A DNA stretch of 64,000 nucleotides from Chaetoceros tenuissimus (taxonomy: Eukaryota > Bacillariophyta > Thalassiosirophyceae > Chaetocerotales > Chaetocerotaceae), in contig BLLK01000062.1 in the NCBI GenBank assembly GCA_021927905.1, positions 744,001 through 808,000 on the forward strand, given 5' to 3'. Position 1 is the stretch's first letter. Every line of letters starts with the position of its first letter. A program made the translations under genes and the position numbers. The notes beneath the pieces were generated by a model. It was given only the letters and a program-made list of their open reading frames with translations, was not told the DNA's origin and did not search any database. Positions 49,365 through 58,557 of this stretch are shown here, piece after piece.

Positions 49365-50492
49365 ATGAAAAGCCCTGCTCGCCTTTGCATTTTCCTCCTT
49401 ACTGTTTTTCAACTACTTTTTACTTCTACCTCTTTTTCAACACAAAGGATACATCAAAGTCGCAGACTCGGTAAATACAAGGAAGTCGTTGATACATGGG
49501 CATTGTATGAAGTCAGTGGAGATACTTCAATAGAATTGAACGGTGTTCCCCAGGAAGACATATCATTGCGTTTCTCGGGAGTTGGTAGATTATATCATGA
49601 CCCATCACAGACGAAAAAGCAACAAGAAGAAGAATCTGGAGATGTAATCGCTTGCTCTTCGGATGACGCACATATGGAGGTTGTAGAAAAATTGTCAAAA
49701 TCAACAGTTGCCATTGTTGGAATTGGTGGTGTTGGCTCATGGGCTGCAGAAGCTGTTTGTAGAAGTGGTGTAGGAAATATTATACTCATGGACTTGGATG
49801 ACATTTGTACATCCAACATCAATAGGCAATTGCATGCATTGTCATCAACAGTGGGGCAAATGAAGATTGATGAAATGAAAAAGAGATTGTTACTGATAAA
49901 TCCAAATTGTAATGTCACTCTTGTTCATGATTTTATTGGAGTCGATAATGCTGAAGACATTGTTCAAACTCAATTCATTCCTGCTGGAGTCGATATAATT
50001 CTTGATGCGATAGATGGTACAGACGAAAAGGCTGCCCTAATTGCAGCTGCTTGTAGAAACCAAGTCCCTGTTGTTACTTGTGGAGGAGCTGCAGGAAGAG
50101 TAGATCCTACGCAGATTGTTTGTGATGATTTAAGCAAATCAAACCAATGCCGATTATTATTTTGGTGTAAAAAACAATTGAGAGACAAATACAAACTATT
50201 TCCAAAAGGACCATCTACAAAAGGTGTCAACATAAAAAAGCATAGAACTAGGAAATGGAGAATTTGGTCTGTATTTTCAGAAGAAGTAATCACGAAGAAA
50301 AATGATAATAGTTCTTCCACTTCTTCGTTGAGAACCTGCGATGGACCACTTGGCACTGCATGTTTTGTCACTGGAACCTATGGTTTCGTCGCGGCAAGTA
50401 AGGTTATTTCAATGCTTGCCAATGAAGATGAACTTATCAAACCGAAAATACTAAAATCAGCTCTAGCTCTTCCATTTGTTGAAAGCAAATAG
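49365..50492 (+). CDS. TcdA-like E1-type tRNA threonylcarbamoyladenosine dehydratase
   Basis: 375 residues from ATG 49365, chosen because it opens a signal peptide (MKSPARLCIFLLTVFQLLF, then TSTSFSTQ with a Phe at the cleavage site). The frame also contains ATG 49314. The E1/ThiF-type Rossmann core has RFSGVGRLYHD, STVAIVGIGGVGSWAAEAV, ILMDLDDICTSNINRQLHAL (Asp and Arg of the adenylation site) and DIILDAIDGTDEKAALIAA; CGGAAGRVDPT and GTACFVTGTYGFVAASKVI follow as in CsdL/TcdA. That enzyme cyclises t6A at position 37 of tRNAs reading ANN codons. The presequence suggests it acts in the plastid. Confidence 0.9.
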   Translation: MKSPARLCIFLLTVFQLLFTSTSFSTQRIHQSRRLGKYKEVVDTWALYEVSGDTSIELNGVPQEDISLRFSGVGRLYHDPSQTKKQQEEESGDVIACSSDDAHMEVVEKLSKSTVAIVGIGGVGSWAAEAVCRSGVGNIILMDLDDICTSNINRQLHALSSTVGQMKIDEMKKRLLLINPNCNVTLVHDFIGVDNAEDIVQTQFIPAGVDIILDAIDGTDEKAALIAAACRNQVPVVTCGGAAGRVDPTQIVCDDLSKSNQCRLLFWCKKQLRDKYKLFPKGPSTKGVNIKKHRTRKWRIWSVFSEEVITKKNDNSSSTSSLRTCDGPLGTACFVTGTYGFVAASKVISMLANEDELIKPKILKSALALPFVESK

Positions 50493-50831
50493 AATATTAA
50501 AATAGAATATAGCTTTCTTTAAAAACATGCGAGCTGTTCTCGGTAGAATGAAAGGACCATAAATATGGATGAAACTAATTGAAATTGATTCAAGAATTGT
50601 GCATTTGGGTAGCTAGGTAGAACAAGAAGAAGTAAGAGTAAAAATCTTCACGACTCAAACCATATCGGTATGAGATTTCGAATAGGATCTTTTCCCTTCT
50701 TTCGTCTTCTGATGATTTTCTGATTTCATCATAATAAGCTCCTATTTTGATCTTACTTTATTTGATACAACCATCAACACACATCCTTTTGATTACAAAA
50801 GCATTCAAGGCCCGATACAGAAATTTGAATC
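50493..50831. other. Intergenic, tandem plus-strand genes
   Basis: 339 bp between the TcdA-like stop and the next start. Pyrimidine-rich near 50690-50720; nothing else visible. Confidence 0.5.
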
Positions 50832-52112
50832 ATGAGCTCGCATATGGCAGTCGCAATTCGTTCCGCAACAGAGAGCGAGACTTTCGATCTGGCTGGAACG
50901 TCAGCAAGTACAATTGAATCCACAATCAAAAGTGCCTTCGCCGAACCACTTGATCTAAAAGATATGATTCGTTTAACCTTTGTCACTGGTGCAGGAAAGC
51001 TAGGTAGATCAAGATATGATGAAAACGCTGCTAGAATTTTGACATCTACACTACGGGATCTAGGATATGAGGAAGATCGTGGCGCGAGTTGCGTTGTAGA
51101 GTGCGCAGGATCTTTCAAAAGTCAGCATGATACTGGAAAGAACTTGAAAACCATTGTTGTCTTTCCTAAAATCAATTTACTAACGGAAGCAATGCATAAT
51201 TTGCAATTGGATCAAGATAAAGGCCCTAGTATCTTGGAAGATGGAAGTCCCGAGCAATTGATTGCAATGGCTTCCATGAATACCTTTGAGAGAATGCTCG
51301 ATCGGGAGTGTCCAAGTTGGACGCAGAAAAAGGCATGTATTGCAGCCATTGGTGAAGTAAAGGAAATTGTTCAATCATTAGATAATAAATTGCTACATGG
51401 TACCCCATTGACTGATTCGGAACAAGAATTTTATGATACATGTGATTTGACTTCTTTGGAACAAAAGGAAAATTATGTAAAGAGTCAAATGAGCAAACAG
51501 GTAGATGATGGCAAAATTACATCTCTCGAAAAAAAGAGGTTGATTGCACAAGTCAGTGAAAAATTGGATAATATTGGGAAAGAAATCAAAGAAAGTGCTG
51601 GTAAGCCAAAGAAATTACAAAAGCTTCAAACCCAACAACAAAAGTTGGAAGAACGTAAGGAAAAGCTTGAGGACATTAGACCGTGTTCTCCTCCTCCTCT
51701 TAAACATCAAAGTAGTATCGACAAATTGAGAAAGGAGTTGGCACCATTGCTCAAAATTGAGAAAGAGGCGAAGGGAAGACTACTCACCATCAAAGAAACA
51801 GCTGCCATGACAAGAAAAGAAGAAATTGAAGATGAGATTGTTATGATGGAAGCAAATAGTATGGGATGGTTTGAAGACGACGAAAGCTTTGTTCTTCGAG
51901 TGGAAGCAAGTAGAGCACAAGGCAAAAAGGTCGTGGCGAAAAAGGTGGTGAAGAAGGCCGGTGGCGGTGGTTCTGGAACAAATAGCAAGAAACCAATAAA
52001 TTGGGTTGTACCTGGCAAAAAGACGGCAAGCAGACCAGCTGCCAAGAAGAAAGCTAGTAATACAAATGCCTTTGCGGCCATGATGATGGATTCGGATAGT
52101 GACAGTGACTAA
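50832..52112 (+). CDS. Conserved-looking helical protein, unknown
   Basis: 426 residues, one exon. The first 115 residues look like a small alpha/beta domain (LKDMIRLTFVTGAGKLGRSR, TLRDLGYEEDRGASCVVECA, LKTIVVFPKI). A long charged coiled coil follows (about 185-330: KLDNIGKEIKESAGKPKKLQ, KLQTQQQKLEERKEKLEDI), then a helical part around EEIEDEIVMMEANSMGWFED, and a basic Ala/Lys/Gly-rich tail ending in DSDSDSD, a likely casein-kinase-2 site cluster. No targeting signal. The coiled coil and basic-acidic tail suggest a nuclear or RNA-linked protein, but I do not recognise it. Confidence 0.78.
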   Translation: MSSHMAVAIRSATESETFDLAGTSASTIESTIKSAFAEPLDLKDMIRLTFVTGAGKLGRSRYDENAARILTSTLRDLGYEEDRGASCVVECAGSFKSQHDTGKNLKTIVVFPKINLLTEAMHNLQLDQDKGPSILEDGSPEQLIAMASMNTFERMLDRECPSWTQKKACIAAIGEVKEIVQSLDNKLLHGTPLTDSEQEFYDTCDLTSLEQKENYVKSQMSKQVDDGKITSLEKKRLIAQVSEKLDNIGKEIKESAGKPKKLQKLQTQQQKLEERKEKLEDIRPCSPPPLKHQSSIDKLRKELAPLLKIEKEAKGRLLTIKETAAMTRKEEIEDEIVMMEANSMGWFEDDESFVLRVEASRAQGKKVVAKKVVKKAGGGGSGTNSKKPINWVVPGKKTASRPAAKKKASNTNAFAAMMMDSDSDSD

Positions 52113-52581
52113 AGATAAGCTCAAAAGTAAACTTGAGTTTTATTCAAATGACATTCCTTTTCTACCACTTCTGTAAACAATAAGATGAAGACCAACGAAC
52201 GTCACCGCAGCGACTTCATTGATGGCTGACAAAATATCCTTGTAGATTCTATCTACATACCAAATATGTTTGTGGGAGGTAATGTATGAATCTACGAGTA
52301 GACTAAGAAGAAGAATCATTATCGGAAGGAAGAAAAAAGATCCAAAAGGCAACCACAAATCAATATATGGATTCAATCTTCCCCCTTCGAAGATTGTGAC
52401 ACCAGACGAACGCAAACTGATACGAGCAACGCGCAATAGTAATTTTAAGTACGAACAAGAACAGCAACACTAAACAGGAAAAGAACAATTTCCAAAAAGA
52501 ACTTCATTTTGATTCATAAATCAATCTACTAGATGCCATAATTGAAAGGAGGAAGGCACTCACAAAAAAGGAAGAAACAGC
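52113..52581. other. Intergenic, may hold one small minus-strand gene
   Basis: 469 bp between two plus-strand genes. Apart from the weak minus-strand exon listed at 52140-52436, nothing stands out. Confidence 0.45.
52140..52436 (-). CDS. Possible exon of a small membrane protein
   Basis: An open frame without an ATG reads RISLRSSGVTIFEGGRLNPY, then a strongly hydrophobic segment (WLPFGSFFFLPIMILLLSLL) and later VAAVTFVGLHLIVYRSGRKG. In the same frame upstream, a pyrimidine-rich tract ends in TTTAG near 52475, which could be a splice acceptor, so a first exon may exist further up. The transmembrane pattern is more regular than in chance frames here, but there is no start and no family match, so this is a weak call. 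Confidence 0.3.
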   Translation of the reverse strand: MRVARISLRSSGVTIFEGGRLNPYIDLWLPFGSFFFLPIMILLLSLLVDSYITSHKHIWYVDRIYKDILSAINEVAAVTFVGLHLIVYRSGRKGMSFE

Positions 52582-54354
52582 ATGCAATTGAGACAGAATT
52601 TGTCGGTAGCTTTCGCCTTGATATCAGCTGTGATTGCAAGTCAGCTAGTGATGGGATTAGCTGAAGAACGTCACGAATCTAATGAGGTGTCAGCGAATAC
52701 ATTTCGAGATGAAGGAAACATAGTCTCTCATGATTTTGCAAAGAATGAGAATTCAGTTATTCAAGGCCATCTAAGAAACTCATACTCAAGTCTAGACATG
52801 AAAGACTATCATGAAAACTCTCTTGAGTGGCCGTGGAACAGAAAGAACAGCACAAGTAATAATTCTTGTAGCTCTCATCAAAATTGCACAGCATGTACAG
52901 AGGCTTCAATGACTTGTCACTGGTGTGCACATGACGAAAAATGTCATGCAAAAGGAAGTTGGTCGGGTTGCACAATAGGAGCCACCTGCAAAAAGCCATC
53001 TAATGATACAAAAGATAATAGATGTGCTGCCCATAAGACTTGTACAGAATGTACGCTTTCTTCCAATCTATGCCACTATTGTGCCTTCGACAATGAATGT
53101 CATGCAATCGGCAGCGTGTATGGTTGCACACATGGGGTCAATTGCTATTCCAACGATCGATGTCAACGACTAAAACCTGAACCTATACAACCAAGAATAT
53201 TTGATGAGATTGGAACTTTCCCTCTTATTCTTATTTTTACTATTGCAATTGGGATTATTAGTTGTTCGTCCATCATGTTTGTGGGTGCAAAGGCTGTAAA
53301 AGGCGCATACGATGATTATGTTGCAGATAGAGTACCACCTGCAGAAGCCTTTACTCATCAAGCGCATCGTATGTTAGATCTCGATCCGATTCAAGAGGAT
53401 TCAGAAGATGAACATGAAGAAGACGATGAAGAAGCTGATTCAAATAAACACGATGATGAGGATGGTAACTCAAATGAATCTAAAGAGGAAGAGAAGGGGC
53501 AACCGTCTGAAAGCGTCAAAGGAGATGAAGAAGCTGAAGAAAATTGTGAAGAATCCAATGGATGTGAAGAGGAAGCAGCTGAAGATGACGATGGAAGTGA
53601 TGAAGAAAGCGATTGGGATCCTTTGACGGAAAGGTTGCTATCACCAGTACCCGATCCATCGCGCATGCCAACACGCAACGAACGTAAAGCAAACAAATAT
53701 ATGAATTGCATGATAAGAACTTGCAGTGCGTGGTACATGTTCTCGATATTTTTTGCAGTTAGCTTTGCAGCGTCGTCTATACTGTTTTTTCCAAAAGTAC
53801 CAGAGGTCAATGTCTGCAGTGACGAATTTGCTTGGAAATCTATCATTGATAGTCTCACATCTCTCAAAATGGAGGCATCATTTGAGATTCTCACCTCTGT
53901 GAAGAACAAGAATAGATTAGATGTTGCTCTCGAAGGAATATCAGGTACATTTAGACATGATGGTGAAGAAGTGGGATCTTTTGAAATCAAGGATACTATA
54001 ATTGCGGCGTCTTCAATCTCGGATGTGCTAGTTACGTGTACTGTGGCTCCTGATCGATGGGAATCACTCGGACTCATTACTGATTATTACAGGGATAAAC
54101 TGCAGTTCCTTGTAAATGCCAGTGGAAAATTGAGAATAAAAGGAATCGGGTTTGCTATCCCAATCAAAGAAGAAGATATTCTTGTAAAAGCAAACAAGTC
54201 CGTGACCAAGAAGGATCGCGAATTATGTGCCTGTCCGCAATGGAAGGATGTGTATCCCACTAAGTCGCCGGTGATGTCTTTTGAAGAGGCAATGGAATCG
54301 GTAGAAATTCCATTCCCTTCGAAAAGAGAAGCAGATGTGATTTCCTACAAATAG
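52582..54354 (+). CDS. Membrane protein with two PSI-type cysteine repeats
   Basis: 590 residues, one exon. A signal peptide (LSVAFALISAVIASQLVMG) is followed by two similar cysteine-rich repeats, CSSHQNCTACTEASMTCHWC with HDEKCHAKGSWSGC, and CAAHKTCTECTLSSNLCHYC with FDNECHAIGSVYGC, typical of plexin-semaphorin-integrin (PSI) domains. A first membrane segment (FPLILIFTIAIGIISCSSIM, about 217-236), an acidic stretch of about 90 residues, a second membrane segment (WYMFSIFFAVSFAASSILFF) and a C-terminal domain of about 180 residues with a beta-rich pattern complete it. Orientation and role are unknown; extracellular or vacuolar PSI domains stand on thin evidence. Confidence 0.8.
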   Translation: MQLRQNLSVAFALISAVIASQLVMGLAEERHESNEVSANTFRDEGNIVSHDFAKNENSVIQGHLRNSYSSLDMKDYHENSLEWPWNRKNSTSNNSCSSHQNCTACTEASMTCHWCAHDEKCHAKGSWSGCTIGATCKKPSNDTKDNRCAAHKTCTECTLSSNLCHYCAFDNECHAIGSVYGCTHGVNCYSNDRCQRLKPEPIQPRIFDEIGTFPLILIFTIAIGIISCSSIMFVGAKAVKGAYDDYVADRVPPAEAFTHQAHRMLDLDPIQEDSEDEHEEDDEEADSNKHDDEDGNSNESKEEEKGQPSESVKGDEEAEENCEESNGCEEEAAEDDDGSDEESDWDPLTERLLSPVPDPSRMPTRNERKANKYMNCMIRTCSAWYMFSIFFAVSFAASSILFFPKVPEVNVCSDEFAWKSIIDSLTSLKMEASFEILTSVKNKNRLDVALEGISGTFRHDGEEVGSFEIKDTIIAASSISDVLVTCTVAPDRWESLGLITDYYRDKLQFLVNASGKLRIKGIGFAIPIKEEDILVKANKSVTKKDRELCACPQWKDVYPTKSPVMSFEEAMESVEIPFPSKREADVISYK

Positions 54355-54415
54355 ATGTTTATGAAATAATTACTTAGTGTACAAATAAATAGTAAAATCC
54401 CCCCATACACAATGT

Positions 54416-55766
54416 TCAAGCCAAACTTGCATCCTCAATACCCTTCATTGTGATTTTGTACTTTGCAGATGCACTTGCAATTGAGTTGCTCTTCAGGATG
54501 GATGCTTTTCGGATAGCGCTACCTCCCATCAGGTTATGATTGCGCAACACACCATCATGTTCCAACCCAATCCTTGTGGTAACACAGTGATACCAACTGA
54601 CACCAAGTGCTGCTTCTACTGACACCAGATCCAAGTCTTCTTCGTCGTCTTGAATATCATCAGACGCAGCGTTCTGTACCTTGTCTATTTGATTTATAAC
54701 AAGAATTGCAATACCTAATGTTTCCGCTATTCTTTTCAGATTTTTTGCAATTTGATAGATTGCAGCAACCCGCTTTACTGCACTACCACCGCCGAAATCA
54801 CGACGTGTGGGTGCAGCAATACTATCTAAAATGACCAGTCTAATTGGCATTTTTGTATCTCCCCCATCATGATCATCTTCGTATGCCTCTTCATTCTGCA
54901 AAATAATTTCTTCATCTAAATTTGAAACAACTCCTAGTAATTCATCCATTGTCGTCGGTGCATGTACAATTACATTTGCCAAGACCTTGGAAGGCAAGCA
55001 GTAATTCTCAAATTGTGTATGCGTGTCTACATCGTTTGCAATCTTTTCTGAATACTGAAAGTCATCGTCAAATTGCTGCTGATGCGAAGAGGCTTTGGTG
55101 TTATATCTCTCCCTAGCAATTTCATTCAACCTTTGCAAACTGAGTTTCTTTTCAGTGTCAATGAAAATACTTCCATAACCCAGCCTAGCCGCAACTATTG
55201 ACAGTTGAAGAGCTAATTGCGTCTTCCCTACCCCAGCTTGTCCACAAAATTCGGTGATTGAACCTACCCGAATACCACCTTTTAGTATACCATCTAAACT
55301 ATGAACGTCAAATGGGATATGTCCATCATTGGAATTCGATAAAAGAACCTTTGCTGTCATTGGCTCTGGTGCACAGACAGAACATATCCTTTGAATGAAA
55401 GTTTCACATTCGTCTTTGTAAAGTATGGAATAATGATAGATATTTATTAGCTCTTGATAGAATTTCCCATATTTAATAATGTTCGCATAGTAAGCATGGA
55501 GTCATTTGCAACTTACCACTTATGAGAAGAGGGTCTAACAAACGTAGGAGCGTAGTGTGCGACAATGACATTAATTCGCCCACAGTGTTTATACTTGCAT
55601 CATTAGGAAAAGGCTTCTTGAGTATTTTTCCAGCATTCTCGAGTTTTTTCAGAATGCTATTTCGTAAAACTTCTGGTGATTTCTGATTTTCCCCTTCCTC
55701 ATGAGACGAAAGATTTGTGAAAATATGGAGAGGGAGACGAGCTATTGATCTCTGATCATTAATCAT
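54416..55766 (-). CDS. RAD51 paralogue (RAD51B/XRCC3-like)
   Basis: Exons 55766-55517 and 55353-54416 give 395 residues; the 163-bp intron is the longest in the window, but only its distal AG keeps the frame. The N-terminal exon is a helical domain. The RecA core has FDVHSLDGILKGGIRVGSIT, Walker A CGQAGVGKTQLALQLS, GSIFIDTEKKLSLQRL, Walker B IRLVILDSIAAPTRRDF, and GIAILVINQIDKVQ, followed by LGVSWYHCVTTRIGLEHDG. The last block resembles the WSHSVNTRL of RAD51B. RAD51 paralogues help load RAD51 on single-stranded DNA during homologous recombination. Which paralogue it is needs a tree. It converges with the PSI gene (61 bp). Confidence 0.87.
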
Positions 55767-56114
55767 TTTTGTGCTAGAGAAAGGTGTTGAATGAATACTA
55801 GCTGATAGAAGTGGAAGTAAATGAGGTTTCGTCTCACTTCAGTACCAATAATGGGCAGTGTTTCAGTGTTATTCTCTTTGAGCGTCATTGGGAATCTCAA
55901 GTATGCATAAGTACATACACAAAAAGGTCTTTTTCTCCCAATCCAAAATGGAAAGAAATGTTTTGTAGTAGTCCTGTGTAAAATAGGTTTGAACCCCTGA
56001 TTTGAAGGAGAGAAACCCGACGAAAAGTTGCAGGCAAAAGCATTTTCACAGCAACAACAACAATGCAATGACTACAAAATAATCAATTAGAAATAACTGC
56101 GCATTTATTTCAAA
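55767..56114. other. Divergent promoter region
   Basis: 348 bp between the RAD51 paralogue and SDF2 genes. Contains short CAA repeats near 56051-56065; no other feature. Confidence 0.5.
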
Positions 56115-56856
56115 ATGGTAAAATTATCCACTATTCTCAGTGCTTTCTCTATAGCGTCTGTAGCGACTCATAGCCTCGTTTTGGCTGATGAAGGTAAGCA
56201 CTTGACTTTTTAGAAAGACCCTAGCTTCTCATTGCTCTCCATCTCATTCTTCCTACACACTTCAAATTATTATAGATTCAGAATTTGTAACTTGTGGATC
56301 AGCAATCAAACTGTCTCATACCGAACGTAATGGAGCTGAATATTTCCTTTCGTCCGGAGGTCATCGTATTAATGCAGGATCGGGTCAACAATTGGTCACT
56401 TCATCACCACACAAAAACGATTCATCTACCCTTTGGTTAATTCGTGAAGGGCATGGAATGGAACCATGTGAACCTGGGTCCAAAATCGCGTATGGGTCAA
56501 AAATTCGTTTGTCTCATGTAGATACTGGAGCTAACCTTCATTCGCATCATGTTCGAAGTCCATTAAGTCAACAGCAAGAAGTGACTGCATTTGGAGAAGA
56601 TGGGGAAGGAGATGCTGGTGATGATTGGATTGTTAATGCTGTGAGAAGTGGTACTCATTGGAAAAAGGACGCCGAAGTATTTATTCAGCACGATGCTACC
56701 AGGAAGCATCTTGGATGCACGGAACAAGCAAAGTTTTCAATGAATAACTGTGGAAGACAGTGTCCTGTCATGAACCACTTGGAAGTTTTTGGAAGACAGG
56801 AGAAGGATGCATTTACAAAGTGGAAGACCAATGTGGGAATTTTCATTCACAAGTAG
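56115..56856 (+). CDS. SDF2: SDF2-like MIR-domain ER protein
   Basis: Exons 56115-56193 and 56276-56856 (intron 82 bp) give 219 residues. Exon 1 encodes a signal peptide (MVKLSTILSAFSIASVATHS, LVLADE). The mature protein is three MIR repeats: VTCGSAIKLSHTERNGAEYF, GHRINAGSGQQLVT, SKIRLSHVDTGANLHSHHVR, SPLSQQQEVTAFGEDGEGDA, DDWIV and a final KWKTNVGIFIHK, matching stromal-cell-derived factor 2 throughout its length. SDF2 works with ER Hsp40/BiP chaperones and limits O-mannosylation of unfolded proteins. No C-terminal KDEL-type signal is present, so retention would need a partner. Confidence 0.95.
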
Positions 56857-56946
56857 AGAAACAAGAAGATGAATATGTACCCCATTCACTTTTGCATAGT
56901 AGGTTACCATAGCATAGAAATAACACAGATAAGAAAAATATTCGAT

Positions 56947-58233
56947 TTAGTTCATTGAATCTACATGAAATTGATCCCCAATCCATAGATCATGTTTTGT
57001 ACAAAATAAATGTGGTTGTAATGTGACACCTGCTGGAACTTTGGCCCGAAGTACCGGAGGACTTGCATCACTGTGTTTGAATTCTTTTGCTAGCACTATT
57101 GTCTTGGCATTTACATCTCGTAGCCAAATATATTTGATGAAGTGATCCTTACTCATTGTGTGTGGTTTCAAACCAATTTCTATTTCCACTTCCAAATCGT
57201 TCATGATGATTTTAGGAATGTGATACTCAGGAATACCAACTGTATTTGCTCTGTACGATGTCTCCAATTCTCGCAAGGTTTCAAATAAGTGCGCTCCATT
57301 TGAAGTGAAGATTTGTTCTGGAGTATCAGTAGCCATGGATGAGGTTTCTCCATCTACAATGAAATTGCTGTACAAATAAGAAGATATGCTCATTCCGATT
57401 TTTCCATCTCCAGCGCCCAGTAGTGTAAATGTAAGGCTTAATGCAAAGAAAATAATTCCCATCATGACTCTAACGATAGTACCTCTCCTTGATTCGAACG
57501 GTAATATTGGCATAGGAATTTCATAGGAAGAACTCGTGTATGCACTCTCTTGCTTGTACATTGTTGGTCTAGAAGAAAGGGAAGCTTGTGATTTCCCTCT
57601 AATTGGCTGTCTATGACTAGGAACTTTATATGGACTGCCTAAACGCCTCTCAGAGGCTGCAACATTAAAAGATCGATTGGATTTAATCCTATTTTCAGCC
57701 AAAGAAGGTCGATCATTAAGTCCAGTATTCAAACTCCTTGAGGACTTTTGCATGTTGAACTGTTGTGGCTTTTGAGTTGTTTCTGCATCATTCAGTTTCC
57801 TCTGACTCAATTGTAGCGAAGATGTCATCTTGATTAGCTTTTCACGCATGCTGCCAGTACTGCCAACAGAACCTCTTCTTGACGAGGAATCTGAAGCAGT
57901 AGAATTACTGTCTACAACAGGTAAGCCAAACCTTCTTCTATCCAGAGAGGACATGTTTCCAGCAGCGGCTGCATCGTGTCTCTCTATTGATTCGTAAATC
58001 TCTTCCTCTTCTACATTTACTGCATTATCATCTGCTAGTGCTGCATCGAATGCTGACACAAAAGCATTATCCTCAATAGAACGAGATGACTTGTTATTTT
58101 GTGATCCTTGAGACAACATAGTTCTCACTGACTTATTTGTGTATAGATTGGGCCGCGACATGATTGAAGAAGATCTGTCCCTTGCTGAGTAGAATGTAGT
58201 CTCCTGATAGTTACTAATAGAGAGGAGAGACAA
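56947..58233 (-). CDS. Membrane-anchored superoxide-reductase-like protein
   Basis: 428 residues, one exon. The first 250 residues are disordered, Ser/Arg-rich; a single membrane segment follows (RVMMGIIFFALSLTFTLLGA, about 255-274). Residues 317-428 match the neelaredoxin/superoxide reductase fold with all five iron ligands in order: GIPEYHIPKI (His338; family EKHVP), LKPHTMSKDHFIKYI (His358, His364; family HPMxxxHYI) and LFCTKHDLW (Cys411, His414; family CNxHGLW). Glu336 is present, but the Lys of the EKH loop is Tyr337. The enzyme reduces superoxide to hydrogen peroxide without making oxygen; mostly prokaryotic. The membrane anchor with a 250-residue cytosolic-side tail is unusual. Family by motif, not by search. 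Confidence 0.75.
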   Translation of the reverse strand: MSLLSISNYQETTFYSARDRSSSIMSRPNLYTNKSVRTMLSQGSQNNKSSRSIEDNAFVSAFDAALADDNAVNVEEEEIYESIERHDAAAAGNMSSLDRRRFGLPVVDSNSTASDSSSRRGSVGSTGSMREKLIKMTSSLQLSQRKLNDAETTQKPQQFNMQKSSRSLNTGLNDRPSLAENRIKSNRSFNVAASERRLGSPYKVPSHRQPIRGKSQASLSSRPTMYKQESAYTSSSYEIPMPILPFESRRGTIVRVMMGIIFFALSLTFTLLGAGDGKIGMSISSYLYSNFIVDGETSSMATDTPEQIFTSNGAHLFETLRELETSYRANTVGIPEYHIPKIIMNDLEVEIEIGLKPHTMSKDHFIKYIWLRDVNAKTIVLAKEFKHSDASPPVLRAKVPAGVTLQPHLFCTKHDLWIGDQFHVDSMN

Positions 58234-58557
58234 GACGGTGATTGCTATGTAGTATTCTTGAATTCATATAATTTTGGTGTTTCTATTTATCTTCACTTTT
58301 GAATTGAACGTCATTGTATTAGGGACTCAAGATGAACCGTGGTCATTTTCGGACAAAAATTGACAAGTCAGTTCAACTTATGATGTAGGAGGAGTACAAA
58401 CCCTTCATCTTTCATCTTAGTGGGGGGAGTAGCCATCAGCCACCAGCCATCCATTGAATATTTTCTTTTCTACGTTGATGCGTTGATAGAAGTTTACGAA
58501 GTAATTAGTGAATCATCATTAGAGATATATACTTATTGATGAAGTATAAGGGAACCT
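58234..58557. other. Divergent promoter region
   Basis: 324 bp between the superoxide-reductase-like and SufE-MnmA genes. A GGGGGGAG run near 58422 and CCAGCCATCC repeats; no supported coding frame. Confidence 0.5.

Noticed and set aside
49970-50371. 133-codon minus-strand frame inside the TcdA-like gene
   Set aside because: Antisense shadow with no recognisable content over a strongly supported gene.
53391-54077. 228-codon minus-strand frame rich in Ser
   Set aside because: It is antisense to the acidic Glu/Asp stretch of the PSI-domain protein; its composition comes from GA-rich codons on the other strand.
55980-56005. T-arm-like sequence (GGGGTTCAAACC on the minus strand)
   Set aside because: The arm does not pair beyond two positions and no acceptor or anticodon stem fits around it. 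I found no tRNA gene in the window.
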